A stretch of 64,000 bases of DNA from 13-2-20CM-66-19 sp963824395 (GCA_963824395.1 CAWGPF010000003.1:1-64000), one strand, 5' to 3'; positions 7,531 through 16,613 are shown, counted from the first letter of the stretch. Notes: generated by a model not told the origin, from the letters alone. A program made the numbers and translations.

Positions 7531-8254
7531 ACCGGAGGCTCAGTTGCTGGAATGCACGCGGCTGCTGGCCGCGCCGCCGGCGTTTCCGTGGCTTGACCGG
7601 CTGGCGCACCGTGTCGTGTCGCTGCTCTACCGCCTGCGCGGGCTGCAGCGGTACGATGATTTCCGGCTCGAGCACGTCGCTGGCACACCGCTTTTGGTCA
7701 CGCCCACGGTCTTCAACCCGCAGTTGCTGCGTACCGGGGCGTTCTTCGCCTCGCGCATCGATGCCCGGCTGGTGCGGCCCGAGTTCGAGGTGCTCGACAT
7801 GGGTACCGGCTCGGGGGTATGCGCACTGTTCGCCGCACGGCATGCGCGGCGCGTCATCGCCGTGGACATCAATGCCGCAGCGGTGCGCTGCGCGCAGATC
7901 AACGCGCTGATGAACCAGCTGCACAGCCGCGTCGAGGTGCGCCACGGCGACCTGTTCGGGGCGGTCGCCGGCGAGCGCTTTGACCTCGTGCTCTTCAATC
8001 CCCCCTTCGTGCGCGCCGCCGCGTGCAGCGACCGCGAGCGCGCCTGGCGCGCGCTGGACGTGGCCGAGCGCTTCGCCGCCGAGCTGCCGGGACACCTCAA
8101 GCCCGGCGGCTGCGCGCTGGTGCTGCTGTCCAGCTACGGTGACGGCGCGGGCTTCGTCCGGGAACTCGCCGAACGCGGCTTCACGCTCACGCCCTGGGCG
8201 CGGCGTCGTTACGTCGGCGAGCACGTGGTGATCTTCAAAGCGGTGCCCGGGTGA
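7523..8254 (+). CDS. Class I methyltransferase, HemK/small-molecule type
   Basis: 243 residues starting at GTG. Motif I is LDMGTGSGVCAL (residues 91-102), the acidic residue of motif II is in VIAVDIN, and motif IV is NPPF (159-162). The NPPY/F motif is typical of amino-group methyltransferases of the HemK/PrmC/TrmN6 kind, where it contacts a planar amide or amine. An N-terminal region of about 85 residues is probably the substrate-binding part. Overlaps of 8 nt with the gene before and 4 nt (GTGA) with the gene after indicate a single operon. It is unlikely to be the housekeeping PrmC, which is usually longer and next to prfA. The likely role is N-methylation of the cluster's product. Confidence 0.8.
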   Translation: MSEPEAQLLECTRLLAAPPAFPWLDRLAHRVVSLLYRLRGLQRYDDFRLEHVAGTPLLVTPTVFNPQLLRTGAFFASRIDARLVRPEFEVLDMGTGSGVCALFAARHARRVIAVDINAAAVRCAQINALMNQLHSRVEVRHGDLFGAVAGERFDLVLFNPPFVRAAACSDRERAWRALDVAERFAAELPGHLKPGGCALVLLSSYGDGAGFVRELAERGFTLTPWARRRYVGEHVVIFKAVPG

Positions 8255-9675
8255 ACGTCCCGAGGAAGAAGGTGGTGCTCTACAACCCCGAGGCGGTGTT
8301 CTTCACCATGCCGCTCGCGCTGCTGGCCATTGCCTCGGAACTGGACCCGCAGCGCTACGAGGTGGTGATCATCGACGGGCGGCTGGAAGAGGACGCCGAG
8401 GCTAAGGTGGCAGCGCAGCTCGAGGGTGCGGTGTGCCTGGGCGTCACGGTGCTCACCGGTGCGCCGATCTCCGATGCGCTGCGGATCTCCCGCGCCGCCA
8501 AGCGGGTGCGCCCGGACCTGCCGGTCATCTGGGGCGGCTGGCACCCCTCCATGTTCGGCATCGAGTGCCTGGCCGAGCCGTGCGTCGACGTGACCGTGCA
8601 GGGTCAGGGCGAGGCCACCTTCCTCGACATCGTCGAGCGCCTCGGCAGCGGGCGCTCGCTCGAGGACTGCGAGGGCTGCATCTACCGCAACGGCGATGGC
8701 AGCGTCGTGAAGAACCCGCCGCGCGCGCTGCTGCCGCTGGAGAACTTCCGGCCGCACGACTACGGGCTCATCGACGTCGAGCGCTACTTCGAGCTCAAGG
8801 GCAAGCGCCAGCTGGACTACATCTCCTCCCAGGGCTGTAACTTTCGCTGTGCCTTCTGTTCCGACCCGTTCGTCTACGGGCGCAAGTGGGTGGGGCTCGA
8901 CCCGCAGAACGTCGCGATGTCGCTCAAGCAGCTGTGGCTGCGCTACCGTTTCACGGACGTGAACTTCCAGGACGAGACTTTCTTCACGCGCCGCGAGCGC
9001 GTGCAGGCGATGGCCCAGCGGCTGATCGATGAGAAGGTCGACATCACCTGGGCCGCCACCATGCGGGCCGACCAGGGCGTGCGCCTGCCCGAGGAACTGT
9101 GGCACCTCGTCAAGAAGTCCGGCCTGCGGCGCCTCCTGGTCGGGGTCGAGTCCGGTGACGACCAGATGCTCAAGCGCATCCGCAAGGACATCACCATCTC
9201 CCAGGTGTACCAGGTCGCCGAACGCATGCGCGACCTCGGCATCGCCGGCAATTTCCCCTTCATCGTCGGCTTCCCGGAGGAGAGCGACGCGAGCGTGGCG
9301 GCCACGATCGATTGCGTGAAGCGCCTGCGTGCCATGAGCCCGGACTTCAGCACGCCGATCTTCTACTTCAAGCCCTACCCGGGCAGCGCCATCGTGCTGG
9401 AGGCGGTCAACAACGGGTTCCGCCTGCCCGACAGCCTCGCCGAGTGGTCGCAGTTCGACTACGTGGCGGGACTCCCCGGCCCGTGGGTGACGCAGCCGAA
9501 GTACCAGCTCATCGAGCGCTTCAAGTTCTTCCAGGAGCTCGCCTGGAAGCGCGCCTCGGCCGGCTGGGACGTGCTGCAGCGCCTGGCGCGCTACCGCTGC
9601 CGCCGCGATGAGTACCGCTTCCCGCTCGAGATGAGCCTCATGAACTGGCTGCAGCCCCGCGAGCGCCTCTCGTGA
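8251..9675 (+). CDS. B12-binding-domain radical SAM protein
   Basis: 474 residues. Residues 1-140 form a cobalamin-binding-type Rossmann domain (KVVLYNPE start, CLGVTVLTG, IWGGWHPS, QGQGEATF), without a DxHxxG motif, as in the BchE/P-methylase family, which binds cobalamin base-off without His. The radical SAM core follows, with SSQGCNFRCAFC (Cys196/200/203) and the VGVESGDDQML segment. Such proteins methylate unactivated carbons or perform ring chemistry. The C-terminal 100 residues resemble a substrate-binding extension. GTG start; it overlaps both neighbours by 4 nt. It is followed immediately by a paralogue, so two sequential reactions or one heteromeric enzyme are possible. Confidence 0.88.
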   Translation: MNVPRKKVVLYNPEAVFFTMPLALLAIASELDPQRYEVVIIDGRLEEDAEAKVAAQLEGAVCLGVTVLTGAPISDALRISRAAKRVRPDLPVIWGGWHPSMFGIECLAEPCVDVTVQGQGEATFLDIVERLGSGRSLEDCEGCIYRNGDGSVVKNPPRALLPLENFRPHDYGLIDVERYFELKGKRQLDYISSQGCNFRCAFCSDPFVYGRKWVGLDPQNVAMSLKQLWLRYRFTDVNFQDETFFTRRERVQAMAQRLIDEKVDITWAATMRADQGVRLPEELWHLVKKSGLRRLLVGVESGDDQMLKRIRKDITISQVYQVAERMRDLGIAGNFPFIVGFPEESDASVAATIDCVKRLRAMSPDFSTPIFYFKPYPGSAIVLEAVNNGFRLPDSLAEWSQFDYVAGLPGPWVTQPKYQLIERFKFFQELAWKRASAGWDVLQRLARYRCRRDEYRFPLEMSLMNWLQPRERLS

Positions 9676-11177
9676 ACGGGTCCGCGCCCACGCTGCTCGT
9701 CAACCCGCGCATCACCTCCAGGCGTCGCGCGCGCTTCCCCTTGTCACTGCTGACGCTCGCCAGCGCACTCGAGGCGCGCGGGCATGAGGCCGGGCTCATC
9801 GACGGCAACCACGAGCGCGACGCTGCGGAGGCCACTGTACGCGCGCTGCACGCCCGCGATCACGCGGCCGTCGGGATCACCGTGATGGGTGGCCCGCAGG
9901 TGGCGACCGCGATCGCGGTATCGCGCGCGGTGCGCACCAGGTTTCCGCGGCTGCCGATCATCTGGGGCGGCTACTTTCCGACCCTGTACCCCGACGCCGC
10001 CCTGAATGCCCCGTACGTCGATTTCCTGGTGCGCGGCCAGGGCGAGGAGACCCTGCCGGCACTGCTCACGGCCTTGCACGGGGACGGCGCGCTGCAGGGG
10101 ATCGACGGGCTGTCGTGGAAGCAGGCCGGCGCACCGGTGCACAACCGCGCGCGCGCCTTCCAGACGCCCGCCGTGCGCACGCGGCTGCCGTACCACAAGC
10201 TGGCGCAGCCGCAGCGTTACCTCGTGAAGACCTTCATGGGCGCGCGCACCGCCTCTTACGAGGCCGCGCTCGGCTGCCGCTTCCGCTGCACGTTCTGCGG
10301 CGTGGCCGCCATGTTCCGCGGCGCCACGGCGCTGCCGGCGGCCGCGCGCCTGGAGTCCGATCTCACCTACCTGCGCGATACGCTCGGCGCAGACTCGCTG
10401 CAGTTCTACGACCACAACTTCTTCGACCGCGAGGAGGACATGGTGCCGCTGCTTCAGGTGCTGGCGCGCCTCAAGATGCCCTGGTGGTGCTACGCGCGCG
10501 CCGACGCCCTGATCAATCTCTCGCGCGAGAGCTGGGCACTGGTGCGCGAAAGCGGCCTGCGCATGGCCTACATCGGCGCAGAAACGCCCAACGACCAGAT
10601 GCTGCGCGCCATCAGGAAGGGCACGCGCGCCGACCAGACGCTCGAGGTCGCAGAGCTGTGCCGCCGCAACGGCGTGATCCCGGAACTTTCGTTCATGGTG
10701 GCACCGCCGCAAGACCCGGAAGGGGAGACCGAGCGCACCTTCGCCTTCATTCGCCGCCTGAAGCACACCAATCCTGAGGCCGAGGTCATCGTCTACGTCT
10801 ACACGCCGCTGCCGGCCTCGAGCCTGCCGCCGGGCGTGCGTGAGCGCGCCGCGGTGCTGCAGGATCGGGACGGGCAGCCCGTGCGCTTCCCCGCAAACCC
10901 CGAGGAGTGGACCGAGCGGCGCTGGGTCGAGTACTCCTGCCACGCCAATGCGCCGTGGGTGAACGCGCGGCTGCTGCGGCGCATCCGCGACTTCGTCACC
11001 GTACTCAACTGCCGCTACCCGACCCTGCAGGACGCACGCTCCCCGCCCTGGGCCAAGTCGCTGCTGCGCACCGCTGCCTCCTGGCGCTACCACTTCGGCG
11101 TCTACGACCGCCCCTGGGAGCTCGATGCGGCCCGGCGGCTCGTGCAGCTCATGGACCCGCGCGTCAGCAGCCTCTGA
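9672..11177 (+). CDS. B12-binding-domain radical SAM protein (second)
   Basis: 501 residues with the same architecture as the upstream gene: N-terminal B12-binding-type domain (LLVNPRIT start, AVGITVMGGPQV, IIWGGYFPTLYPD, RGQGEETLP), then radical SAM core with GCRFRCTFC (Cys202/206/209) and IGAETPNDQML. The first residues LLVNPR and the WGGYFPT motif are typical of the cobalamin-dependent class B methylase group. A C-terminal extension of about 120 residues is rich in aromatic residues. GTG start overlapping the previous stop by 4 nt; the next gene follows after 2 nt. The substrate is unknown, and it need not be a methyltransferase, since BchE-like enzymes close rings. Confidence 0.88.
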   Translation: MNGSAPTLLVNPRITSRRRARFPLSLLTLASALEARGHEAGLIDGNHERDAAEATVRALHARDHAAVGITVMGGPQVATAIAVSRAVRTRFPRLPIIWGGYFPTLYPDAALNAPYVDFLVRGQGEETLPALLTALHGDGALQGIDGLSWKQAGAPVHNRARAFQTPAVRTRLPYHKLAQPQRYLVKTFMGARTASYEAALGCRFRCTFCGVAAMFRGATALPAAARLESDLTYLRDTLGADSLQFYDHNFFDREEDMVPLLQVLARLKMPWWCYARADALINLSRESWALVRESGLRMAYIGAETPNDQMLRAIRKGTRADQTLEVAELCRRNGVIPELSFMVAPPQDPEGETERTFAFIRRLKHTNPEAEVIVYVYTPLPASSLPPGVRERAAVLQDRDGQPVRFPANPEEWTERRWVEYSCHANAPWVNARLLRRIRDFVTVLNCRYPTLQDARSPPWAKSLLRTAASWRYHFGVYDRPWELDAARRLVQLMDPRVSSL

Positions 11178-11179
11178 GC

Positions 11180-12325
11180 GTGCCGGTGCTGCCGCAGCCC
11201 TCCGCCGCGACCGGTGCGCTGCACGTAGCGCAGCTGAGCTTCTTCCTTGACCCGCAGCGGCGCGAGCCGCGGCAGCTCCTGCGCGACTGGCCCTCGCTCG
11301 TGGACGTGGCGCAGGCGCCGCGCGCGGCCGGGGTGCGCGTTTCGGTGCTGCAGGCGAGTAGCCACGCGGCGCGCTTCGAAGAGGAGGGGGTCGACTATCA
11401 CTTCCTCGTGCCGTCGCCGCAGGCGCCGCTCGCCGGGACGCCCGCGTTCCGGGAACTGCTCGCCGCGCTGCGCCCCGACGTGCTGCACGTGCATGGCCTG
11501 AGCTTTGGCGCCGACGTCGTCGCACTCGCCGCGGTCGCCCCGGCACTGCCGATCCTGCTGCAGGATCATGCCGACCGCCCGCCGCGCTGGTGGCGCCGGC
11601 GAGTGTGGCGGCGCGGCTTCGCCGCCGCGACCGGACTCGCCTTCTGCGCGCGTGCGCAGGCCGAGCCTTTCCGCCGCGCCGGGCTGATCACTCCGGCGCA
11701 GCGCCTCTACGAGATCCCCGAGTCCACCAGCCGCTTCAGCGCCGGGGACCAGGAGCAGGCGCGCCGCGCCACCGGCATCGCCGGGGATCCGTGCGTCCTG
11801 TGGGTGGGACATCTCGATGCCAACAAGGACCCGCTCACGGTTCTTAAGGGATTCAGCGCCGCCCGCCGGCAGCTGCCGCACGCGCAGCTGTGGTGCTATT
11901 TCGGCGGCGCGCCGCTGCGTGAGCAGGTCGAGCGCCAGATCGCCGCGGATCCCTCGCTGCGCGACTGCGTACACCTGATGGGCAGCGCGGCGCACGCGTG
12001 CATCGAGCAGGCCATGCGCGCCGCCGACGTGTTCGTACTCGGCAGCCACCGCGAGGGCAGCGGCTACGCGCTCATCGAGGCGCTCGCCTGCGCGCTGCCG
12101 CCCGTGGTGACCGACATCCCCTCGTTCCGCGCGCTCGTGGGCACGAGTACCGGGGCGCTGTGGCCGTGCGGGGATGCGGCCGCCTTGTGCGCGGCACTCC
12201 TGCGCGTGGCGCTCCAGCCGCGCGCCGCGGCGCGCGCGGCGGCGGCCGCGCAGTTCGAGCGCGAGTTGTCCTTCGGGGCGCTCGGCAGGAAGCTGCGTCA
12301 CGCCTACGAGGAACTGGCCGCATGA
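11180..12325 (+). CDS. GT-B family glycosyltransferase (GT4-like)
   Basis: 381 residues from a GTG at 11180, 2 nt after the preceding stop; the open frame extends upstream but there it only mirrors the radical SAM gene in another frame. The N-terminal Rossmann half contains DVLHVHGLSFGADV, and the C-terminal half has LWVGHLDANKDPLTVLKGF and the E-x7-E motif in HREGSGYALIEALA, which contacts the nucleotide sugar in GT4-type retaining enzymes. No membrane segment; probably peripheral. It likely transfers a sugar to the product of the radical SAM enzymes or to a lipid carrier. Its stop overlaps the ATG of the HprK-like gene by 4 nt. Confidence 0.85.
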   Translation: MPVLPQPSAATGALHVAQLSFFLDPQRREPRQLLRDWPSLVDVAQAPRAAGVRVSVLQASSHAARFEEEGVDYHFLVPSPQAPLAGTPAFRELLAALRPDVLHVHGLSFGADVVALAAVAPALPILLQDHADRPPRWWRRRVWRRGFAAATGLAFCARAQAEPFRRAGLITPAQRLYEIPESTSRFSAGDQEQARRATGIAGDPCVLWVGHLDANKDPLTVLKGFSAARRQLPHAQLWCYFGGAPLREQVERQIAADPSLRDCVHLMGSAAHACIEQAMRAADVFVLGSHREGSGYALIEALACALPPVVTDIPSFRALVGTSTGALWPCGDAAALCAALLRVALQPRAAARAAAAAQFERELSFGALGRKLRHAYEELAA

Positions 12326-13344
12326 GGCAGGCGCGCACTTCCCGGGGCACCGGCGAGCCGGCGCCCGACCCCTTCGGCGAACAGCGCCGCTGCGCGCACC
12401 GGCTGCGTCTTACCCTGCTCGGCGCGCAGCTGCTGTTCGAGAGCGACAGTGCCGCGCTGATGGGCCTGGTGCGGCACGCCTACGCGCGGCTGCCGCCGCA
12501 GCGCTTCGCGGGCCGCGCGCGACTGACGCTGCGGCTGACGTGCATCCCGTCCGTCGCGGGCCGGCGCATGCCGCCGCCGCTCGTGCCGCTCGGGGCGCGG
12601 GGGCTGCTCGCGGGCGTGACCGCCGGTTCGGGCCTGATCGCCGTCACGCCGGCCCAGCGCAGTGCGCTGCTCGTGGTACCCGCAGCGCTGCTGCGCTTCC
12701 CTTACCACCTGCGCTATGAGTTCATCGAGTTCGCCGTGTACATGCTGGCCGCGCGCTGCCAGGGACTCGTGCCGCTGCATGCCGCCTGCGTGGGCGTGCC
12801 GCGTGCGGGCGCGCTGCTGCTCGGCGCGAGCGGGGCCGGCAAGTCGACCCTGGCACTGGCGAGTCTTGCGGCGGGCCTCGACTTTCTGGCCGAGGACAGC
12901 GTGCTCGTGAACCCGCGGACCCTGGCCGCCACGGGCGTGGCGAACTTCCTGCACGTGCGGCCCGATTCGCTGCGCTTCCTCGCCGATCGGACGCTCGCGC
13001 GCCGGCTGCGGGGCGCGCCGGTGATCCGCCGCCGCAGCGGTGTGCGCAAGCTCGAGATCGACCTGCGCAACGGTGGTTTGCGGCTGGCGGCGGCGCCGCT
13101 GCCGCTGCGCGCGCTCGTGTTCCTGAGCGCCGCGCCGGCCTCCGGGGCCGCACTCCTCAAGCCCCTCGCGGGCGCGGACGCCGCGGCGCGGCTGGCGCGC
13201 GGACAGCGCTACGCCGCCGGGCAATCCGGCTGGCGCGAATTCCTGCGCACGGCGCGCGGCGTGCGGGCGTTCGAGCTGCGGCGTGCTGCGCCGTCCGCGC
13301 AGGCGGGCGCCCTGAGGTCGCTGCTGCAAGAGCTCAGGCGGTGA
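12322..13344 (+). CDS. HPr kinase-like P-loop protein (HprK-related)
   Basis: 340 residues. A Walker A motif GASGAGKS lies at 168-175 after LHAACVG, followed by a DFLAEDSVLV acidic strand, the arrangement of the HPr Ser kinase C-terminal domain. The first 150 residues lack the HprK N-terminal domain and resemble the divergent N-terminal part of HprK-related proteins. In Firmicutes HprK phosphorylates Ser46 of HPr, but HprK-related proteins in proteobacteria occur in lasso-peptide, PEP-CTERM/exopolysaccharide and radical SAM loci, where the substrate may be a peptide or a small molecule. No HPr gene is nearby. It sits between two glycosyltransferases with 4-nt overlaps on both sides. A nucleotidyltransferase of the kind often found with such kinases is at 39.2 kb. 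Confidence 0.78.
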   Translation: MRQARTSRGTGEPAPDPFGEQRRCAHRLRLTLLGAQLLFESDSAALMGLVRHAYARLPPQRFAGRARLTLRLTCIPSVAGRRMPPPLVPLGARGLLAGVTAGSGLIAVTPAQRSALLVVPAALLRFPYHLRYEFIEFAVYMLAARCQGLVPLHAACVGVPRAGALLLGASGAGKSTLALASLAAGLDFLAEDSVLVNPRTLAATGVANFLHVRPDSLRFLADRTLARRLRGAPVIRRRSGVRKLEIDLRNGGLRLAAAPLPLRALVFLSAAPASGAALLKPLAGADAAARLARGQRYAAGQSGWREFLRTARGVRAFELRRAAPSAQAGALRSLLQELRR

Positions 13345-14459
13345 GGATCGCGCTGATCGTCCCCGGGGGCGTGGACGCCTCGCTGGAATACCGGGTAATT
13401 CCGGCGCTGCTGGCGCTCATAGAGCGGCTCGCGCAGCGCCATGAACTGGAGGTCTTCGCACTGCGCCAGGAGGCACAGCCGCGCAGCTGGCCGCTGCTGG
13501 GCGCTCAGGTGCACAACATTGGCTTCACAGGCACGCGCCTGCGCGCCTTCAACGCACTGCGCGCCGCACACCGGCAGCGGCGTTTTGCCCTGGTGCACGC
13601 GCTCTGGTCGGGCGCGAGCGGCATGGTGGCGGTCGGGGCCGCCCGCTTCCTCGGCCTGCCGAGCCTCGTCCATCTCACCGGTGGTGAGGTGGTGAGCCTG
13701 CCGGAGATCGGCTACGGCAGCGCAGTCTCTCTCAAGGGGCGGGTGCGTGAGCAGCTGGTGCTGCGCGGCGCGAGCTGCATCACCGCCACCAGCGCGCCGC
13801 TCGTCGCTGAACTTGCGCGGCTTGGTTTTGCGGCCCGGCGTGTCGCGCTCGGGGTGGACCTCAGGCACTGGCCGGCACGCGCGCCCGTGGCGCGCCAGCC
13901 GGGCTCCCCGGCGCGCCTCATCCACGTGGCAAGCCTGAATCGCGTCAAGGACCAGGCGACGCTGCTGCGGGCGCTGGCGCTGCTGCAGTCAGCCGGCCTC
14001 GAGTTCCACCTCGACGTGGTCGGCGAGGACGTGCTGCAGGGGGCGATTCAGCGGCTCGCCGCGGAGCTTGGCCTCACATCCCGGGTCAGCTTTCATGGCT
14101 TCCTCACCCAGCGGCAGCTGCGCCCGCTCGTGGAGGCCGCCGACCTGATGCTGCTCGCCTCGCGCCATGAGGCGGGCCCGATGGTGGTGCTGGAGGCAGC
14201 GGTCGCGGGTGTCCCGAGCGTCGGCACGGCGGTCGGGCACCTGGCGGAGTGGTCGCCCGCGGCCGCACAGGTGGTGCCGCCCGCTGACCCGCAGGCCCTC
14301 GCCACGGCCGTGGCGCGCGTGCTTGCGGATGAGGAGCTGCGGCTGGCGCTCGCGCGCGCCGCGCAGACACGTGCGCTCGCCGAGGATGCCGACTACACCG
14401 CGCGCGCGTTCGAAGCGCTATACGCCGAGCTCACGCCCGGCGCAGCACCAGGAACATGA
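13341..14459 (+). CDS. GT-B family glycosyltransferase (GT4-like), last gene of forward operon
   Basis: 372 residues starting at GTG, overlapping the HprK-like stop by 4 nt. N-terminal motif IVPGGVD (the usual GG nucleotide-binding turn), ALVHALWSGASGM, HLTGGEVVSLPE; C-terminal half has LIHVASLNRVKDQATLLRAL and the E-x7-E motif in RHEAGPMVVLEAA. This is the glycosyl_transf_4/glycos_transf_1 layout of retaining enzymes using UDP- or GDP-sugars. It differs clearly from the other glycosyltransferase in the operon, so two different sugars or linkages are likely. Its 3' end overlaps the 3' end of the convergent methyltransferase by 29 nt, so the two operons meet tail to tail. Confidence 0.87.
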   Translation: MRIALIVPGGVDASLEYRVIPALLALIERLAQRHELEVFALRQEAQPRSWPLLGAQVHNIGFTGTRLRAFNALRAAHRQRRFALVHALWSGASGMVAVGAARFLGLPSLVHLTGGEVVSLPEIGYGSAVSLKGRVREQLVLRGASCITATSAPLVAELARLGFAARRVALGVDLRHWPARAPVARQPGSPARLIHVASLNRVKDQATLLRALALLQSAGLEFHLDVVGEDVLQGAIQRLAAELGLTSRVSFHGFLTQRQLRPLVEAADLMLLASRHEAGPMVVLEAAVAGVPSVGTAVGHLAEWSPAAAQVVPPADPQALATAVARVLADEELRLALARAAQTRALAEDADYTARAFEALYAELTPGAAPGT

Positions 14460-15240
14460 ACCGCGAGGTGGCGAGGCGGGCAAAGGCGAGCGGACTGCGC
14501 GGATCCACGCCGTCCCCGGTGCCGCTACCGGGCAGGGCATCGCCGAACACCCGCTTGAGGGTGAAGTGCGGGGCGCTGCGCGCGGCGTACTCGCGCAGGC
14601 TGCGCCGCCAGATGCGCGCCTGCGCGCCCTCGACCGCATAGCGCCCGTGCGCGAGGAAGCGTGGCAGGTTGCCCCACCACCAGCCATACCGCAGGTCGCG
14701 CAGGTGGTAGGGGCCGAGGACGCTGGCGAGCACGTAAGCCCCGGGGCGCGTGAGCGCGGCGAACGCTGCGAACAGCGCACCGAGGTCCTCGACGAGGTTC
14801 AGGGGCGCGAAGTTCGACGTGACGAGGTCGACCTGATTCACAGGCGTGCGCGGCGGGCTTGCCAGGAACTGCGGGAAACTCGGCGGGTGCAGCGTGACCG
14901 TGCCGCGTGCGATCTCCGGTGCGCAGTACTCGCTGAAGTAGGCGCACATGTCCGGGTCGATGTCGTAGGCCTCGACCGTGCGGCCGGCTTCGGCGTAGTA
15001 GCGCGCATCGAGCCCCGGGCCGGCGCCGAAATCATAGAGCCGCTGCCCCGGGGCGCTCAGTGCCAGCGCCCGCGCCCGGAAGGCGGCGCGCGCCTGGCGG
15101 TCGGACTCGTGGGCACTCAGCAGGCGCACGTACTCGGCGCCCGTGATGTTGCGCCCGCGCCCGCTCTCGGCGGTCACCACCGGGACGCCGTCGCCGCCGG
15201 CCGCGGCCGGCGCATCTTCAGGACGCGCGCGCGAGCTCAT
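14431..15240 (-). CDS. Class I SAM-dependent methyltransferase (reverse operon)
   Basis: 269 residues from the ATG at 15240; upstream codons in the same frame are only antisense to the neighbouring gene's end. SAM motif I is LYDFGAGPGLDARYY (FGAGPG at 71-76), motif II VEAYDID, motif IV DLVTSNFAPLNLVEDLG. The pattern SNFAPLNLVEDL resembles SNFGALNCVEDL of the methyltransferase at 5702, so the two are probably paralogues acting on related substrates. It is the last gene of the reverse operon: its start overlaps the preceding radical SAM gene by 23 nt. Its 3' end overlaps that of the forward operon's last glycosyltransferase. Confidence 0.82.
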   Translation of the reverse strand: MSSRARPEDAPAAAGGDGVPVVTAESGRGRNITGAEYVRLLSAHESDRQARAAFRARALALSAPGQRLYDFGAGPGLDARYYAEAGRTVEAYDIDPDMCAYFSEYCAPEIARGTVTLHPPSFPQFLASPPRTPVNQVDLVTSNFAPLNLVEDLGALFAAFAALTRPGAYVLASVLGPYHLRDLRYGWWWGNLPRFLAHGRYAVEGAQARIWRRSLREYAARSAPHFTLKRVFGDALPGSGTGDGVDPRSPLAFARLATSRFMFLVLRRA

Positions 15241-16594
15241 CGCGCGCCTGGTGCGCAGCCTGCAGCAGCTCCGCGGCGCGGTGCGGGTTGCTGTGCTCAA
15301 GGCGGCCGGCCTCCACGGCGCTGCGCAGCCAGACATCAGCGAGGCGGTAGTAGTCACGTCCGCGGCGCCCGGCGATCTGGTAGTCGCGGTCGGAGGCTTC
15401 CGCCCAGTCGAGCTCCAGGCGCACGCGCTCGGCCACGCGCTGGAAGTAGGGCGTGCCCTTGATCGGGTAGGAGACCGTCGTGAGGAAAATGTCGGGGTTG
15501 GTGCTGCGCACGAGTTCCACCGTGGCGGCGATGTCCTCGAGCTCCTCCCCCTCGTAGCCCCACATGAGGAACATGCCCACCTGCATCCCGTGGCGCTGGG
15601 CGAGCTCGACCGCGCGGTGCACTTCCGCCACGGTCACGTCGCGCTGCATGGCATCCAGGATGCGCTGGCTGCCGCTCTCCGAGCCGATCCAGATGCGATA
15701 GCAGCCGAGCGCTGCGAGGGTCGCCGCCGCCGCCTCGCTCTGCAGCCGGTCCGCGCGGGTGATGGTCTCGAACGGCAGGTGCAGGCCACGGGCCTGCAGT
15801 TGCGCGGCGTAGCTGTGCAGCCAGGGGTGGCTGATCGTGAACACGTCATCCGCATACCACAGCTGATCGGGTCGGTAGGCCTCGACGATGGCCGCCACTT
15901 CCTGCGCCACTGCCTGCGGGCTGCGGCGCCGGTGCGAGTAGCCGTACACGGCGTGCGAGCACCAGGTGCACTTGTAGGGACAGCCGCGCGCGGTGATGAG
16001 GTTGACGCTGCCGGCGCCGTGGTGGCGGCGCCAGACGTCCACGTAGCGATGAAGATCGATGGCGGCGCGGTCCGGCAGCGGCAGCGCATCGAGGTCGGGG
16101 ATCTTGGCGCGCTCGGGGGTGCGCACGATGGCGCCCGAGGCGTCCTTGAACACGATGCCGCGCACGTGGCTCAGCGCCAGGGGGCCCTCCTGCGGCAGCG
16201 CCAGCAGCAGCTCATCGAGGGTCAGTTCGCCCTCGCCGATGACGATCACGTCCGCGCCCGCCCCGAGGTATTCCTCGGCGTAGCTGGCGCTCTCGGGCCC
16301 GCCGAGGATCACCCGCCAGCCGCAGGCCTTGGCCGTGGTTATGATGCGCAGCACCGAGCGGCGCGTCATGAGATTGGTGTAGAGCCCGAGGATGCCCCCC
16401 GGGGCGTGCTCGAGCTGGCTGGTGAGCTCGCCGCGCTCCCCGAAGGTGCTGTCGTAGACCTCGACCCGGTGGCCGCGCGACTTGAGGTAGGCCGACAGGT
16501 AGAGGAGCCCGAGCGGCGCGTACGGCTTCATGATCTGCTGCTCCTTCTCGTCTTCCGAGAGGAAGTAGCCGTGCGTCAGCAGGATCCGTCCCAT
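15218..16594 (-). CDS. B12-binding-domain radical SAM protein (third)
   Basis: 458 residues. The N-terminal cobalamin-binding-type domain carries PLGLLYLSAYLKSRGHRVEV, VILGGPESASYAEEYLG and VIGEGELTLDELL, typical of BchE-like proteins; the radical SAM motif is RGCPYKCTWC (Cys205/209/212), and IGSESGSQRILDAM follows in the TIM barrel. The C-terminal region with YPIKGTPYFQ matches class B radical SAM methylases and oxidative cyclases. It is clearly paralogous to the next gene upstream (shared ESGSQRILDAM and YP-x-x-GT-x-F). The gap to that gene is 19 nt and the overlap with the following methyltransferase 23 nt, so the three form one operon. Confidence 0.88.
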   Translation of the reverse strand: MGRILLTHGYFLSEDEKEQQIMKPYAPLGLLYLSAYLKSRGHRVEVYDSTFGERGELTSQLEHAPGGILGLYTNLMTRRSVLRIITTAKACGWRVILGGPESASYAEEYLGAGADVIVIGEGELTLDELLLALPQEGPLALSHVRGIVFKDASGAIVRTPERAKIPDLDALPLPDRAAIDLHRYVDVWRRHHGAGSVNLITARGCPYKCTWCSHAVYGYSHRRRSPQAVAQEVAAIVEAYRPDQLWYADDVFTISHPWLHSYAAQLQARGLHLPFETITRADRLQSEAAAATLAALGCYRIWIGSESGSQRILDAMQRDVTVAEVHRAVELAQRHGMQVGMFLMWGYEGEELEDIAATVELVRSTNPDIFLTTVSYPIKGTPYFQRVAERVRLELDWAEASDRDYQIAGRRGRDYYRLADVWLRSAVEAGRLEHSNPHRAAELLQAAHQARDELARAS

Positions 16595-16613
16595 GGGGGC
16601 TTCCGGCGCGCCT

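Noticed and set aside
9744..11546. 600-codon minus-strand open frame opposite the second radical SAM gene
   Set aside because: Arg/Ala/Pro-rich, no ribosome-binding site, and mirrors a well-supported gene.
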